Source: Bacillota bacterium
Lineage (GTDB): Bacteria; Bacillota; Clostridia; Christensenellales; SZUA-584
DNA length: 7,393 nucleotides
Assembly: GCA_023399095.1 (NCBI GenBank)
Contig: JAEWQS010000150.1
Coordinates: 1 to 7,393, forward strand
Direction: 5' to 3'
The notes below the pieces were generated by a model. That model did not search any database. It had not been told where the DNA came from and was given only the letters and a program-made list of their open reading frames with translations. Of this stretch, positions 1 to 5,180 are shown one piece after another; within the stretch, counting starts at the first letter, position 1, and each line of letters starts with the position of its first letter. The translations under genes and the position numbers were made by a program.

Positions 1-754
1 AAACCGTCAGCAGTTTGCTCATGAAATCACGCGTGCGTTGTTGGCTGGGGTTGCGCAGCACCTCGGAAGGCGTGCCCTGCTCCACCACAAGCCCATCATC
101 CATAAACAGCACTTCGTTGGCGACTTCGCCCGCAAACCCCATCTCGTGCGTGACCACGACCATGGTCATGTGCTCAGCCGCAAGCTGCTTCATCACAGCC
201 AAAACCTCGCCAGTGAGCTCAGGATCAAGCGCGGACGTGGGCTCGTCGAAACAGAGTATCTCGGGATTTAACGCAAGCGCGCGCGCAATGGCCACACGCT
301 GCTGCTGTCCGCCGGACAGCTCGCACGGATAGCTTTTTTCCTTGCTGGAAAGCCCCACCTTGCGCAAAAGCTCGCTGCAATTCGCTTCAACCGCCGCCTT
401 GCTGGCGTTATCCTCTTGCAGGGGCGCAAGCATGAGGTTTTGCATCACGCTAAGATGCGGAAACAGATTGAAATCCTGAAACACCATACCAAGCCGCTTG
501 CGAAGCGCACGCTTTTTTGCGGTCTCCGCAAAATGAATCTTTCCGCCTTCTTCACGGAAAAGATACTCGCCGTCTATCTCAAGGCTGCCGCCGTCCACCG
601 TCTCCAGCAGATTGACGCAGCGCAAGAATGTGCTTTTTCCCGAGCCCGACGGGCCGATGATCGCAATCACATCACCTTTGTTGACTTCAAGGTCGACGCC
701 TTTAAGCACCTCGAGCTTTCCGAAATTCTTTTTTATATTCGTAGCTTTGAGCAT
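1..754 (-). CDS. Polar amino-acid ABC transporter ATP-binding protein (GlnQ/HisP type), cut by left edge
   Basis: This is the cytoplasmic ATPase that powers amino-acid uptake through the permease encoded just upstream. All 251 visible codons are open and no stop is reached before the edge; the family is usually about 240-255 residues, so only a few residues should be missing. Visible motifs, in order: Walker A GPSGSGKST (residues 34-42), Q-loop MVFQDFNLFPH (90-100), ABC signature LSGGQQQR (146-153), Walker B ILCFDEPTSALD (166-177), and the H-loop histidine in VVTHEMG (His203). About ten extra residues, including the EEGGK stretch (68-72), lie between Walker A and the Q-loop; from memory such an insert also occurs in clostridial relatives. 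The start ATG follows TAGGAGG by five bases, and the permease stop codon is part of that ribosome site, so the two genes are probably translationally coupled. The family is certain; the substrate cannot be read from the ATPase. Confidence 0.96.
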   Translation of the reverse strand, partial: MLKATNIKKNFGKLEVLKGVDLEVNKGDVIAIIGPSGSGKSTFLRCVNLLETVDGGSLEIDGEYLFREEGGKIHFAETAKKRALRKRLGMVFQDFNLFPHLSVMQNLMLAPLQEDNASKAAVEANCSELLRKVGLSSKEKSYPCELSGGQQQRVAIARALALNPEILCFDEPTSALDPELTGEVLAVMKQLAAEHMTMVVVTHEMGFAGEVANEVLFMDDGLVVEQGTPSEVLRNPSQQRTRDFMSKLLTV

Positions 755-759
755 GGCTG

Positions 760-766
760 CCTCCTA
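760..766 (-). promoter_or_regulatory. Ribosome binding site TAGGAGG formed partly by the permease stop codon
   Basis: On the minus strand TAGGAGG ends five bases before the ATPase ATG at 754. Its first three bases are the permease stop codon TAG (764-766). This is a near-perfect Shine-Dalgarno sequence and fixes the ATPase start. The overlap suggests that a ribosome finishing the permease can restart on the ATPase. Confidence 0.85.
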
Positions 767-1426
767 CCTGTAATAAGCGAATTTGCGTTCAATAAGCTTA
801 AAGAGCTTCGTTAAGCCGCCCGTCATCACAAGATAAAACACGGCGGCAATGATGAGCGGCATGATGGAAAAATCGCGTTTCATTGCGTCTTTGGCTTCAA
901 GCAGCAGTTCGCCGATGCCGATGGCGTAGACAAGCGCGGTATCCTTGACGAGCGTGATGATCTCGTTGCCCATGGGGGGGATAATGCGTTTGACCACCTG
1001 CGGCAGTATAACCTTGGAAAATGTCACCTTACTGGAAAGGCCAAGAACCTGCGCGGCCTCATATTGACCCTTCGGTATGGAGAGTATGCCGCCGCGGTAA
1101 ATTTCCGCGAAATATGCGGCGTAGTTGAGTATAAATGCAATGATAGCGGCCAGCAGTCTGTCAAACGTGAAGCCGAAAATAATAGGCAGACCGAAGAACA
1201 CAAAAATGACTTGAAGCAGCAGCGGCGTACCGCGGAAAAAGACGATGTATGCCTTGGATATGCCGCGGAAAACGATGTTTTTTGACAGATGCATTTGACA
1301 GATCAACAGCCCTAACGGCAATGCAAACAAAAGTGTGAAGCCCCATACCTCAACGGTCACAGCCGTTCCTTCGAACATTTGCCGCACAATCGACCAAAGC
1401 CTGTCCGTATCCTCAAAATAGCTCAT
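764..1426 (-). CDS. Polar amino-acid ABC transporter permease (HisM/GlnP family)
   Basis: This is the membrane-spanning subunit of the amino-acid importer. At 220 residues it is the usual length for the HisMQ/GlnP family. Hydrophobic segments are visible at about residues 20-43, 58-84, 89-108, 150-172 and 187-204. The cytoplasmic EAA loop that docks on the ATPase is clear: EAAQVLGLS at 123-131, followed by FSKVILPQ. Other family features are FRGTPLLLQ (64-72) and YFAEIYRGG (105-113). The ATG at 1426 is preceded by GGGAG about eight bases away. It lies between the binding-protein gene (95 bases upstream, separated by two hairpins) and the ATPase (9 bases downstream). With a single permease gene the channel would be a homodimer, which is common in this family. 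The hairpins upstream probably lower its expression relative to the binding protein. Confidence 0.96.
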   Translation of the reverse strand: MSYFEDTDRLWSIVRQMFEGTAVTVEVWGFTLLFALPLGLLICQMHLSKNIVFRGISKAYIVFFRGTPLLLQVIFVFFGLPIIFGFTFDRLLAAIIAFILNYAAYFAEIYRGGILSIPKGQYEAAQVLGLSSKVTFSKVILPQVVKRIIPPMGNEIITLVKDTALVYAIGIGELLLEAKDAMKRDFSIMPLIIAAVFYLVMTGGLTKLFKLIERKFAYYR

Positions 1427-1443
1427 TATGCGCTCCCATCAAA

Positions 1444-1483
1444 GTTTTGCAGGCGGTTCTTTGTAAAGAGCCGCCTGCAAAAC
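1444..1483 (-). promoter_or_regulatory. Long hairpin between the binding-protein gene and the permease gene
   Basis: This is a perfect 13-bp inverted repeat, GTTTTGCAGGCGG (1444-1456) against its complement at 1471-1483, continued after one mismatch by TCTTT/AAAGA. Transcribed leftward it is followed only by TTT and then GATGGG, so it is not a textbook terminator. Its 5' arm contains the T run that follows the neighbouring hairpin at 1484-1509. It may stabilise the 3' end of the lipoprotein mRNA, or attenuate transcription before the permease and ATPase. The structure is seen directly; the role is inferred. Confidence 0.7.
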
Positions 1484-1509
1484 CGGGGCATGCCATAAAG
1501 GCTGCCCCG
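1484..1509 (-). terminator. Candidate partial terminator after the binding-protein gene
   Basis: A 12-base gap after the lipoprotein stop codon separates it from this stem: CGGGGCA/TGCCCCG, then (with one bulged base) GCC/GGC, closing a five-base loop. On the minus strand it is followed by G and four T. A strong stem with a short T run suggests leaky termination, which would give much more binding protein than permease, as is typical for ABC importers. Termination strength cannot be judged from sequence alone. Confidence 0.6.
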
Positions 1510-1521
1510 ATAATATGTGTC

Positions 1522-2424
1522 TTAGCCGCCGATTACGACGTTATCGCCAAACCATTTCTCAGAGATTTTGGCCGCTGTCCCGTCTGCGATGATGGCGTTG
1601 AGAGCTTCTTGAATCATATTACGGAAAGCCGTATCTTCCAAACGGAATCCAATACCGTATTGCTCATCGCCAAAGGTATCCTCAAGAACCACGTACGCAT
1701 CCGCGTTGTCCGCAAGCACATAATAACGGCCTGTCATTTCGTCCACGACAACCGCGTCCACGCTGCCCTGCTTTAACTCCATGAGCGCTTCCACATAATC
1801 CGGGCTCTCGATCAGATCACCAAACGTGTTCATCACATCCGGCTGCGCGGCGATGGCTTCCATCGCACTGGAATCCACCTGTGCCGCCACTGTCTTACCG
1901 GCTAGGTCGGCCTTGCTTGTAATCCCCGAATCCGCCGCGACAACGATGATCTGTTGGTTGTTCATGTAAGGATCCGAGAACAGCATATTCTGTTTGCGCT
2001 CTTCGGTGATCGTCAGACCATTCCAGATCAGATCGATGTTGCCGTTCTTGAGTTCCATCTCTTTGGTGTCCCAGTTTATAGGCTGGAAAACGATCTCAAG
2101 GCCAAGGCGCGAGGCGACTTCATTGGCAAGGTCGATGTCAAAACCGACATACTCGCCGCTTTCATCCTTAAAGCCCATGGGCGCAAATCCGGCATCAAAG
2201 CCAAGAATAAAAGAACCCTTGTCTTCAATGGTCTGCCAAGAAAGATCTTCGGCGGGTTCTTCTGTTGCAGTCTCAGAAGGTTCTTCTGACGGCGCTTCAG
2301 AAGGTGCCTGTGTAGCCGAAGGCTCTTCTGAGGCAGGCGTATCAGTCGTGCTGGCGGGAGCTGCGCAGGCAGCAAAGCCAAGTGTGAGCATAACCGCGAG
2401 AATCGCGATAAGTAATTTCTTCAT
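1522..2424 (-). CDS. Amino-acid ABC transporter substrate-binding lipoprotein (SBP family 3)
   Basis: This extracellular receptor captures a polar amino acid and delivers it to the permease. The 300-residue protein starts with a lipoprotein signal: MKK, a hydrophobic stretch, and FAAC with Cys20 as the lipidated residue (Phe at -3 is slightly unusual). Residues 21-60 are a Pro/Ser/Thr/Glu linker of degenerate PSE-type units that tethers the domain to the membrane. The ligand-binding domain begins near residue 65: GFDAGFAPMGF (75-85), GFDIDLANEVA (94-104), IDLIWNGLTITEER (130-143, with the family's substrate-carboxylate arginine at 143) and VDAVVVDE (222-229, with the conserved acidic contact for the amino group). 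The ATG is preceded by AAGGAG at good spacing. It is the first gene of a three-gene uptake operon with its own promoter. The family is certain; the ligand (for example glutamine, cystine or another polar amino acid) cannot be decided. Confidence 0.96.
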   Translation of the reverse strand: MKKLLIAILAVMLTLGFAACAAPASTTDTPASEEPSATQAPSEAPSEEPSETATEEPAEDLSWQTIEDKGSFILGFDAGFAPMGFKDESGEYVGFDIDLANEVASRLGLEIVFQPINWDTKEMELKNGNIDLIWNGLTITEERKQNMLFSDPYMNNQQIIVVAADSGITSKADLAGKTVAAQVDSSAMEAIAAQPDVMNTFGDLIESPDYVEALMELKQGSVDAVVVDEMTGRYYVLADNADAYVVLEDTFGDEQYGIGFRLEDTAFRNMIQEALNAIIADGTAAKISEKWFGDNVVIGG

Positions 2425-2468
2425 TTGTGTTTTCTCCTTAAGTAATAGTTTAAATGATGTACACGTGC

Positions 2469-2497
2469 ATTATAATTTAGCCAGTTAAATTAGTAAA
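2469..2497 (-). promoter_or_regulatory. Sigma-A-type promoter of the amino-acid transport operon
   Basis: Reading leftward, a -35 of TTTACT (2492-2497; matches TTGACA at four positions) is separated by 17 bases from a perfect -10, TATAAT (2469-2474). Transcription would start near 2462, about 38 bases before the lipoprotein ATG. A near-palindrome, ATGTACACGTGCAT (2457-2470), overlaps the -10 and the predicted start and could be an operator, but it matches no regulator site I recognise. Confidence 0.75.
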
Positions 2498-2531
2498 GAA
2501 TTAATTAGACATAGAGCGATATAAGCCAGAA

Positions 2532-2592
2532 TATACCATAGATTCAGACGAAATTTGTATACCGCTTTCTGTGTGTGCTTTGGCATGGTATA
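2532..2592. repeat. Inverted repeat TATACCAT...ATGGTATA in the divergent promoter region
   Basis: A perfect 8-base inverted repeat has arms at 2532-2539 and 2585-2592. The right arm overlaps the extended -10 of the methyltransferase promoter. A third copy of the core, TATACC, lies at 2558-2563. Read leftward the left arm gives TGGTATATT, which itself resembles an extended -10. The repeat could be a regulator site or simply two promoter-like elements facing away from each other. Confidence 0.35.
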
Positions 2593-2594
2593 AT
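2586..2594 (+). promoter_or_regulatory. Extended -10 promoter of the methyltransferase pair
   Basis: TGGTATAAT is a full extended -10 element (TG, one base, TATAAT). No good -35 lies 16-18 bases upstream (TTTCTG at 2566-2571 is the best), which is common for extended -10 promoters. Predicted transcription starts near 2601, giving a leader of about 22 bases before the GTG at 2623. This also argues against a start at the upstream in-frame GTG at 2575. Confidence 0.7.
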
Positions 2595-2611
2595 AGTCCA
2601 AAACGTATGGC

Positions 2612-2616
2612 GGAGG
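2612..2616 (+). promoter_or_regulatory. Ribosome binding site GGAGG deciding the GTG start at 2623
   Basis: GGAGG ends six bases before GTG 2623. The longer reading from GTG 2575 has no comparable site and would begin upstream of the likely transcription start, so 2623 is preferred. Confidence 0.8.
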
Positions 2617-2622
2617 TACACC

Positions 2623-3387
2623 GTGAATCTGCAGCCGGGTGAGAAAATTGAAGATTTGCAAAACGGATTCGTGATCATACAGAACCCGCAATATTTTTCG
2701 TTCGGTACAGACGCGGTGCTGCTTTCGCATTTCGCAGACGTGGGTGCGGGTCAGCGCGTTGTCGATTTTGGCACGGGCTGCGGCATTATACCGCTGCTGC
2801 TTTGCGCGAAGCGCCCCGATATCCACGTGACCGGCATCGAGATTCAAAGCGAAATTGCGGACATGGCTCAGCGCAGCGTGGCGCTTAACAAGCTGGAAGC
2901 GCATGTGAAGATTATTTGCGGCGATATTAAAGAAGCTAGGAAATTTGTGCCTCACGGTGTGGATGTGGTGGTCTGCAACCCGCCGTATGAAAAAGTGGAC
3001 GCGGGCAAGGCTAACGATAATGAACATGTGAGCATCGCCAAGCGCGAAATAAAATGCACGCTCGAAGACGCGGTGGGAGCCGCAGCGAAGCTGCTGCGCA
3101 CCGGCGGACGGATGTTTATGATTTACCGCACGGAGCGGTTTGCGGAGCTTATGTCGTGTATGAGAGTGAAAAAGATCGAGCCCAAGCGCATACAGCTTGT
3201 TGCGTCGCAAATTGACAAAGCACCGAATTTCGCGCTCGTGGAAGGCCGTGCGGGTGCGCGAGGCGGTGTGAAGTTCGCGCCGACGCTCGCCATTTATGAA
3301 AAAGACGGCACCTACACAGAGGAGCTTAAGAAAATATACCGCATCGGGGAGGAAAAGCCGTGCTCTATATCGTGGCCACGCCCATAG
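2623..3387 (+). CDS. tRNA1(Val) (adenine37-N6)-methyltransferase-like protein (TrmN6/YabB family)
   Basis: This is an S-adenosylmethionine-dependent RNA adenine-N6 methyltransferase, 254 residues from the GTG start, the usual size for YabB/TrmN6. An N-terminal segment, QYFSFGTDAVLLSHF (23-37), is typical of the family. The SAM-binding motif I is VVDFGTGCGIIPLLL (46-60), the acidic ribose contact is GIEIQSE (71-77), and the catalytic N6-adenine motif is NPPY (119-122). ALVEGRAGARGGVKF (204-218) is the conserved C-terminal segment. The family methylates A37 of a valine tRNA in E. coli; activity on the Firmicutes substrate is inferred. The last 28 bases overlap rsmI, giving a divergent tail (PCSISWPRP) that is probably not under family constraint. 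In B. subtilis yabB is followed by yazA and then rsmI; here yazA is absent. Confidence 0.9.
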   Translation: MNLQPGEKIEDLQNGFVIIQNPQYFSFGTDAVLLSHFADVGAGQRVVDFGTGCGIIPLLLCAKRPDIHVTGIEIQSEIADMAQRSVALNKLEAHVKIICGDIKEARKFVPHGVDVVVCNPPYEKVDAGKANDNEHVSIAKREIKCTLEDAVGAAAKLLRTGGRMFMIYRTERFAELMSCMRVKKIEPKRIQLVASQIDKAPNFALVEGRAGARGGVKFAPTLAIYEKDGTYTEELKKIYRIGEEKPCSISWPRP

Positions 3388-4166
3388 GCAATCTCGAAGA
3401 CATCACACTGCGCGCATTGCGCATACTCAAAGAAGTGGATTATATTGCGGCGGAGGATACGCGCCATACGCGCAAGCTCCTCACGCATTACGATATCAAA
3501 ACGCGGCTTGTGAGCTTTCACGAGCACAGCAAAGAGGATAAGCGAGACTGGATACTGGGTGAGCTCAAAGACGGACGTGATATCGCGCTGGTATCCGACG
3601 CGGGCACACCGCTGATATCCGATCCGGGCGCGGTGCTCGTGACGGAAGCGATGGAGCTGGGGCTGGGCGTGACGTCTTTGCCGGGCGCGTGCGCAGCGAT
3701 CACCGCAGTGACACTCTCCGGAATCGGCGGGCCTTTTTGTTTTTTTGGCTTTCTCTCCAAAAAGTCTTCTGAACGCAGACGGCAGATCGATGAGCTGAAA
3801 AACAGCACTATACCAACCGTGATCTATGAGAGCCCTCACGCGCTTTCTGCGACCCTTGAAGCTCTTTATGAGGCAATGGGCGGGCAAAGACACATCGTGG
3901 TCGCAAAAGAGCTCACAAAGCTTCATGAGCAGGTCTTCAGCGGCACTTTGGAGAAGGCTTGTCAGGTTTTCGCAGAAAACGTGAAAGGCGAATACGTGCT
4001 TGTGGTGGACGGGTGCCCCGTTGAGGCGGTTCAGGTGAGTGACAGCGACATTGCCGCAACGATAAACGCGTATCTTAATGCCGGAAAGACAAAAAAAGAT
4101 GCCGCAAAAGCGGCATCCGATAAACTTGGTATCAGTAAGAACAGAGCTTACCGATTGACTTTGTAA
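3360..4166 (+). CDS. rsmI: 16S rRNA (cytidine1402-2'-O)-methyltransferase
   Basis: RsmI adds the 2'-O-methyl group to C1402 in the ribosomal decoding centre, working together with RsmH. The 268-residue protein has all landmarks of the tetrapyrrole-methylase fold family: LYIVATPIGNLEDITLRAL (2-20), AEDTRHTRKLL (31-41), SFHEHS (52-57), ALVSDAGTPLISDPG (76-90), SLPGACAAITA (106-116), FFGFL (128-132), YESPHAL (156-162) and VVAKELTKLHEQ (180-191). The basic, helix-turn-helix-like tail (about 240-268) is also usual. The GTG start at 3360 follows GGGGAGG by seven bases, lies 28 bases inside the methyltransferase gene and implies coupled translation. The codons for TKKDAAKAAS near the end double, on the other strand, as a terminator for abrB. 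Only 7 bases separate its stop from the abrB stop, and no plus-strand terminator is visible. Confidence 0.97.
   Translation: MLYIVATPIGNLEDITLRALRILKEVDYIAAEDTRHTRKLLTHYDIKTRLVSFHEHSKEDKRDWILGELKDGRDIALVSDAGTPLISDPGAVLVTEAMELGLGVTSLPGACAAITAVTLSGIGGPFCFFGFLSKKSSERRRQIDELKNSTIPTVIYESPHALSATLEALYEAMGGQRHIVVAKELTKLHEQVFSGTLEKACQVFAENVKGEYVLVVDGCPVEAVQVSDSDIAATINAYLNAGKTKKDAAKAASDKLGISKNRAYRLTL
4091..4117 (-). terminator. Intrinsic terminator of abrB embedded in the rsmI coding sequence
   Basis: On the minus strand a perfect 8-bp stem, GATGCCGC/GCGGCATC (4098-4117) with a TTTT loop, is followed directly by seven T (4091-4097). This is a textbook Rho-independent terminator. It lies 56 bases beyond the abrB stop codon and wholly within the rsmI reading frame. 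On the plus strand the stem is followed by CGATAAAC, so it would not stop rsmI transcription. Confidence 0.9.
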
Positions 4167-4177
4167 GATATTCTTAC
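4163..4177. repeat. Perfect small palindrome spanning both convergent stop codons
   Basis: GTAAGA-TAT-TCTTAC contains the rsmI stop (TAA 4164-4166) in its left arm and the abrB stop (TAA on the minus strand, 4174-4176) in its right arm. The stem is AT-rich with a three-base loop, so any hairpin is weak. On the plus strand it is followed by only TTT, so it is at best a poor terminator. Confidence 0.5.
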
Positions 4178-4416
4178 TTTAAGTCGAGCTTGGCCATGCA
4201 TGTGGCGCAGATCTTTGAGCCTTTGAATTCTGTGACGCCCGAGACGCTCTCACAGAAAATGCAAGCCGGCTGATATTTGCCGAGCACGATGTGGCTGTCG
4301 TCCACAAAGATCTCGATCGGATCTTTGATGTCGATTCCCATCACTCTTCTGAGTTCTATGGGCAGCACGATGCGGCCAAGCGAGTCCACTTTTCTGACGA
4401 TTCCTGTTGATTTCAT
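4174..4416 (-). CDS. abrB: AbrB/SpoVT-type transition-state transcriptional regulator with four-cysteine tail
   Basis: This is a DNA-binding regulator of the switch from growth to stationary phase and sporulation, 80 residues long (B. subtilis AbrB is about 94). Residues 1-47 form the swapped-hairpin DNA-binding domain: MKSTGIVRKVDSLGRIVLPI (1-20), ELRRVMGI (21-28) and EIFVDDSHIVLGKY (35-48). They are nearly identical in pattern to B. subtilis AbrB. Residues 52-73 hold Cys52, Cys55, Cys70 and Cys73 (CxxC-x14-CxxC), a likely zinc-binding knuckle that replaces the B. subtilis C-terminal dimerisation region. I recall this tail in clostridial AbrB proteins. GGGAG precedes the ATG by about ten bases. 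It is convergent with rsmI, as in B. subtilis, and divergent from spmA. Which genes it controls here is unknown. Confidence 0.93.
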   Translation of the reverse strand: MKSTGIVRKVDSLGRIVLPIELRRVMGIDIKDPIEIFVDDSHIVLGKYQPACIFCESVSGVTEFKGSKICATCMAKLDLK

Positions 4417-4472
4417 TTTTTTTCATCTCCCAATTGATTTTATATCATATACTTTGTGTTACAATATATCAA

Positions 4473-4502
4473 AATATAACAAATATAGCGTCACACTGTC
4501 AA
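4473..4502 (-). promoter_or_regulatory. Promoter of abrB
   Basis: Reading leftward, a perfect -35, TTGACA (4497-4502), stands 18 bases from TATATT (4473-4478; five of six to consensus). The predicted start is near 4466, leaving a leader of about 50 AT-rich bases before the ATG. It looks like a vegetative sigma-A promoter, fitting abrB expression during growth. Confidence 0.75.
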
Positions 4503-4504
4503 CC

Positions 4505-4516
4505 TTTTTTCGACAA
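4505..4516 (-). promoter_or_regulatory. Candidate Spo0A box (TTGTCGAAAAAA) between abrB and spmA
   Basis: The minus strand reads TTGTCGAAAAAA, containing the exact 0A-box core TGTCGAA (4509-4515) with the favoured A-rich flank. It sits immediately upstream of the abrB -35, centred near -46 relative to the predicted start, and about 84 bases upstream of the spmA ATG. Spo0A~P is known to repress abrB in B. subtilis, though there its boxes lie downstream of the start. A seven-base core can occur by chance (one other copy is inside the ABC-F coding region near 7303), so binding is inferred. Confidence 0.5.
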
Positions 4517-4539
4517 CTTTTTCTACGATTAATAAAACG

Positions 4540-4569
4540 TTCACAACTGAATATAAATGTTATTAATAT
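4540..4569 (+). promoter_or_regulatory. Possible promoter of spmAB
   Basis: TTCACA (4540-4545; five of six to TTGACA) is followed by either ATTAAT (4562-4567, spacer 16) or TAATAT (4564-4569, spacer 18), each four of six to TATAAT. Overlapping this, GAATATA (4549-4555) and TATACAAA (4567-4574) resemble sigma-E elements, but their spacing is about three bases too short. spmAB is a sigma-E target in B. subtilis. The sequence is too AT-rich to choose between these. Confidence 0.3.
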
Positions 4570-4595
4570 ACAAAATATCGCTCGCGGAGTTTATA

Positions 4596-5180
4596 ATGAT
4601 TAACTATATATGGGCTTTTTTAATCGTGATCGGCACTGCCGTCGGGGTGGCTACCGGCCATTCTCAGGCAGTGGGGGACGCGGCAATTGAAGGCGCCAAG
4701 GAAGCGGGGCTGCTCTGCGTCAGTCTGATCGGGGCATACGCACTTTGGCTTGGTTTGCTTAATGTGGCGAAAGAGGCAGGGCTCATCGAATCTCTTGCGC
4801 GACGAATGAGGGGCATCATCCGGCGGTTGTTTCCCGACGTGCCGCCAAACAGCGAAGCCTGCGGATATATTACGCTCAATATTGTGGCCAACATGCTGGG
4901 CATGGGCAATGCCGCCACGCCGTTTGGACTAAAGGCAATGAAGGAACTTCAGACGCTTAATAAGGATAAGAATCAGGCGTCTGACGCCATGTGTATGCTG
5001 CTTATTATCAACGCGTCTTCCGTGCAGCTGCTGCCGCTCACCGTGATTGCGCTGCGCAGCGCCGCGGGCTCGGCCGCACCCGCAGAGATTGCCATTACTG
5101 CCCTGCTGTCTACCACTGTGACGACGGCTGTGGCAATACTATCGGGCAAGATATGGCAGAGGATATCGCGATGCAGGTAA
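4596..5180 (+). CDS. spmA: Spore maturation protein A
   Basis: This is an integral membrane protein needed for proper spore-core dehydration; the family belongs to the nucleoside-recognition (Gate) domain group. From the ATG at 4596 it has 194 residues, almost exactly B. subtilis SpmA length. An upstream in-frame ATG at 4557 has no ribosome site, whereas GGAG (4586-4589) lies six bases before 4596. Hydrophobic segments are visible at about residues 2-20, 36-56, 92-110, 133-153 and 163-183. The family signature NIVANMLGMGNAATPFGLKA (95-114) is present, as is LFPDVPPNSEACGYI (78-92), close to the SpmA pattern LFPDIPP. Ten bases overlap spmB, so translation is probably coupled. It is divergent from abrB, with a shared control region of 179 bases. 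The biochemical activity of SpmA is not known. Confidence 0.95.
   Translation: MINYIWAFLIVIGTAVGVATGHSQAVGDAAIEGAKEAGLLCVSLIGAYALWLGLLNVAKEAGLIESLARRMRGIIRRLFPDVPPNSEACGYITLNIVANMLGMGNAATPFGLKAMKELQTLNKDKNQASDAMCMLLIINASSVQLLPLTVIALRSAAGSAAPAEIAITALLSTTVTTAVAILSGKIWQRISRCR
5158..5163 (+). promoter_or_regulatory. Ribosome binding site deciding the spmB start
   Basis: AGAGGA ends seven bases before ATG 5171. The alternative in-frame ATG at 5153 lacks a site of this quality. Starting at 5171 also aligns the first hydrophobic segment with the N-terminus of known SpmB proteins. Confidence 0.65.

Noticed and set aside
416..814. 132-codon plus-strand open frame over the ATPase and permease ends
   Set aside because: It crosses the junction of two well-supported minus-strand genes and has no motif or ribosome site.
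1850..1866. Perfect 7-bp hairpin GCGATGG/CCATCGC within the binding-protein gene
   Set aside because: It encodes ordinary residues of the protein and has no T run; short palindromes of this kind are expected by chance in GC-richer coding DNA.
1994..2488. 164-codon plus-strand open frame opposite the binding-protein gene
   Set aside because: The Ser/Ala-rich sequence mirrors the repetitive linker of the real lipoprotein gene; no ribosome site or family motif was seen.
2485..3210. 241-codon open frame on the minus strand opposite the TrmN6/YabB-type gene
   Set aside because: It is antisense to a gene with clear methyltransferase motifs, has a His- and Arg-rich, non-family composition, and would run through the promoter region. 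It is a shadow frame.
3312..3926. 204-codon minus-strand open frame opposite rsmI
   Set aside because: It is rich in Arg, His and Cys, as expected for a complement-strand shadow, and rsmI is unmistakable on the plus strand.
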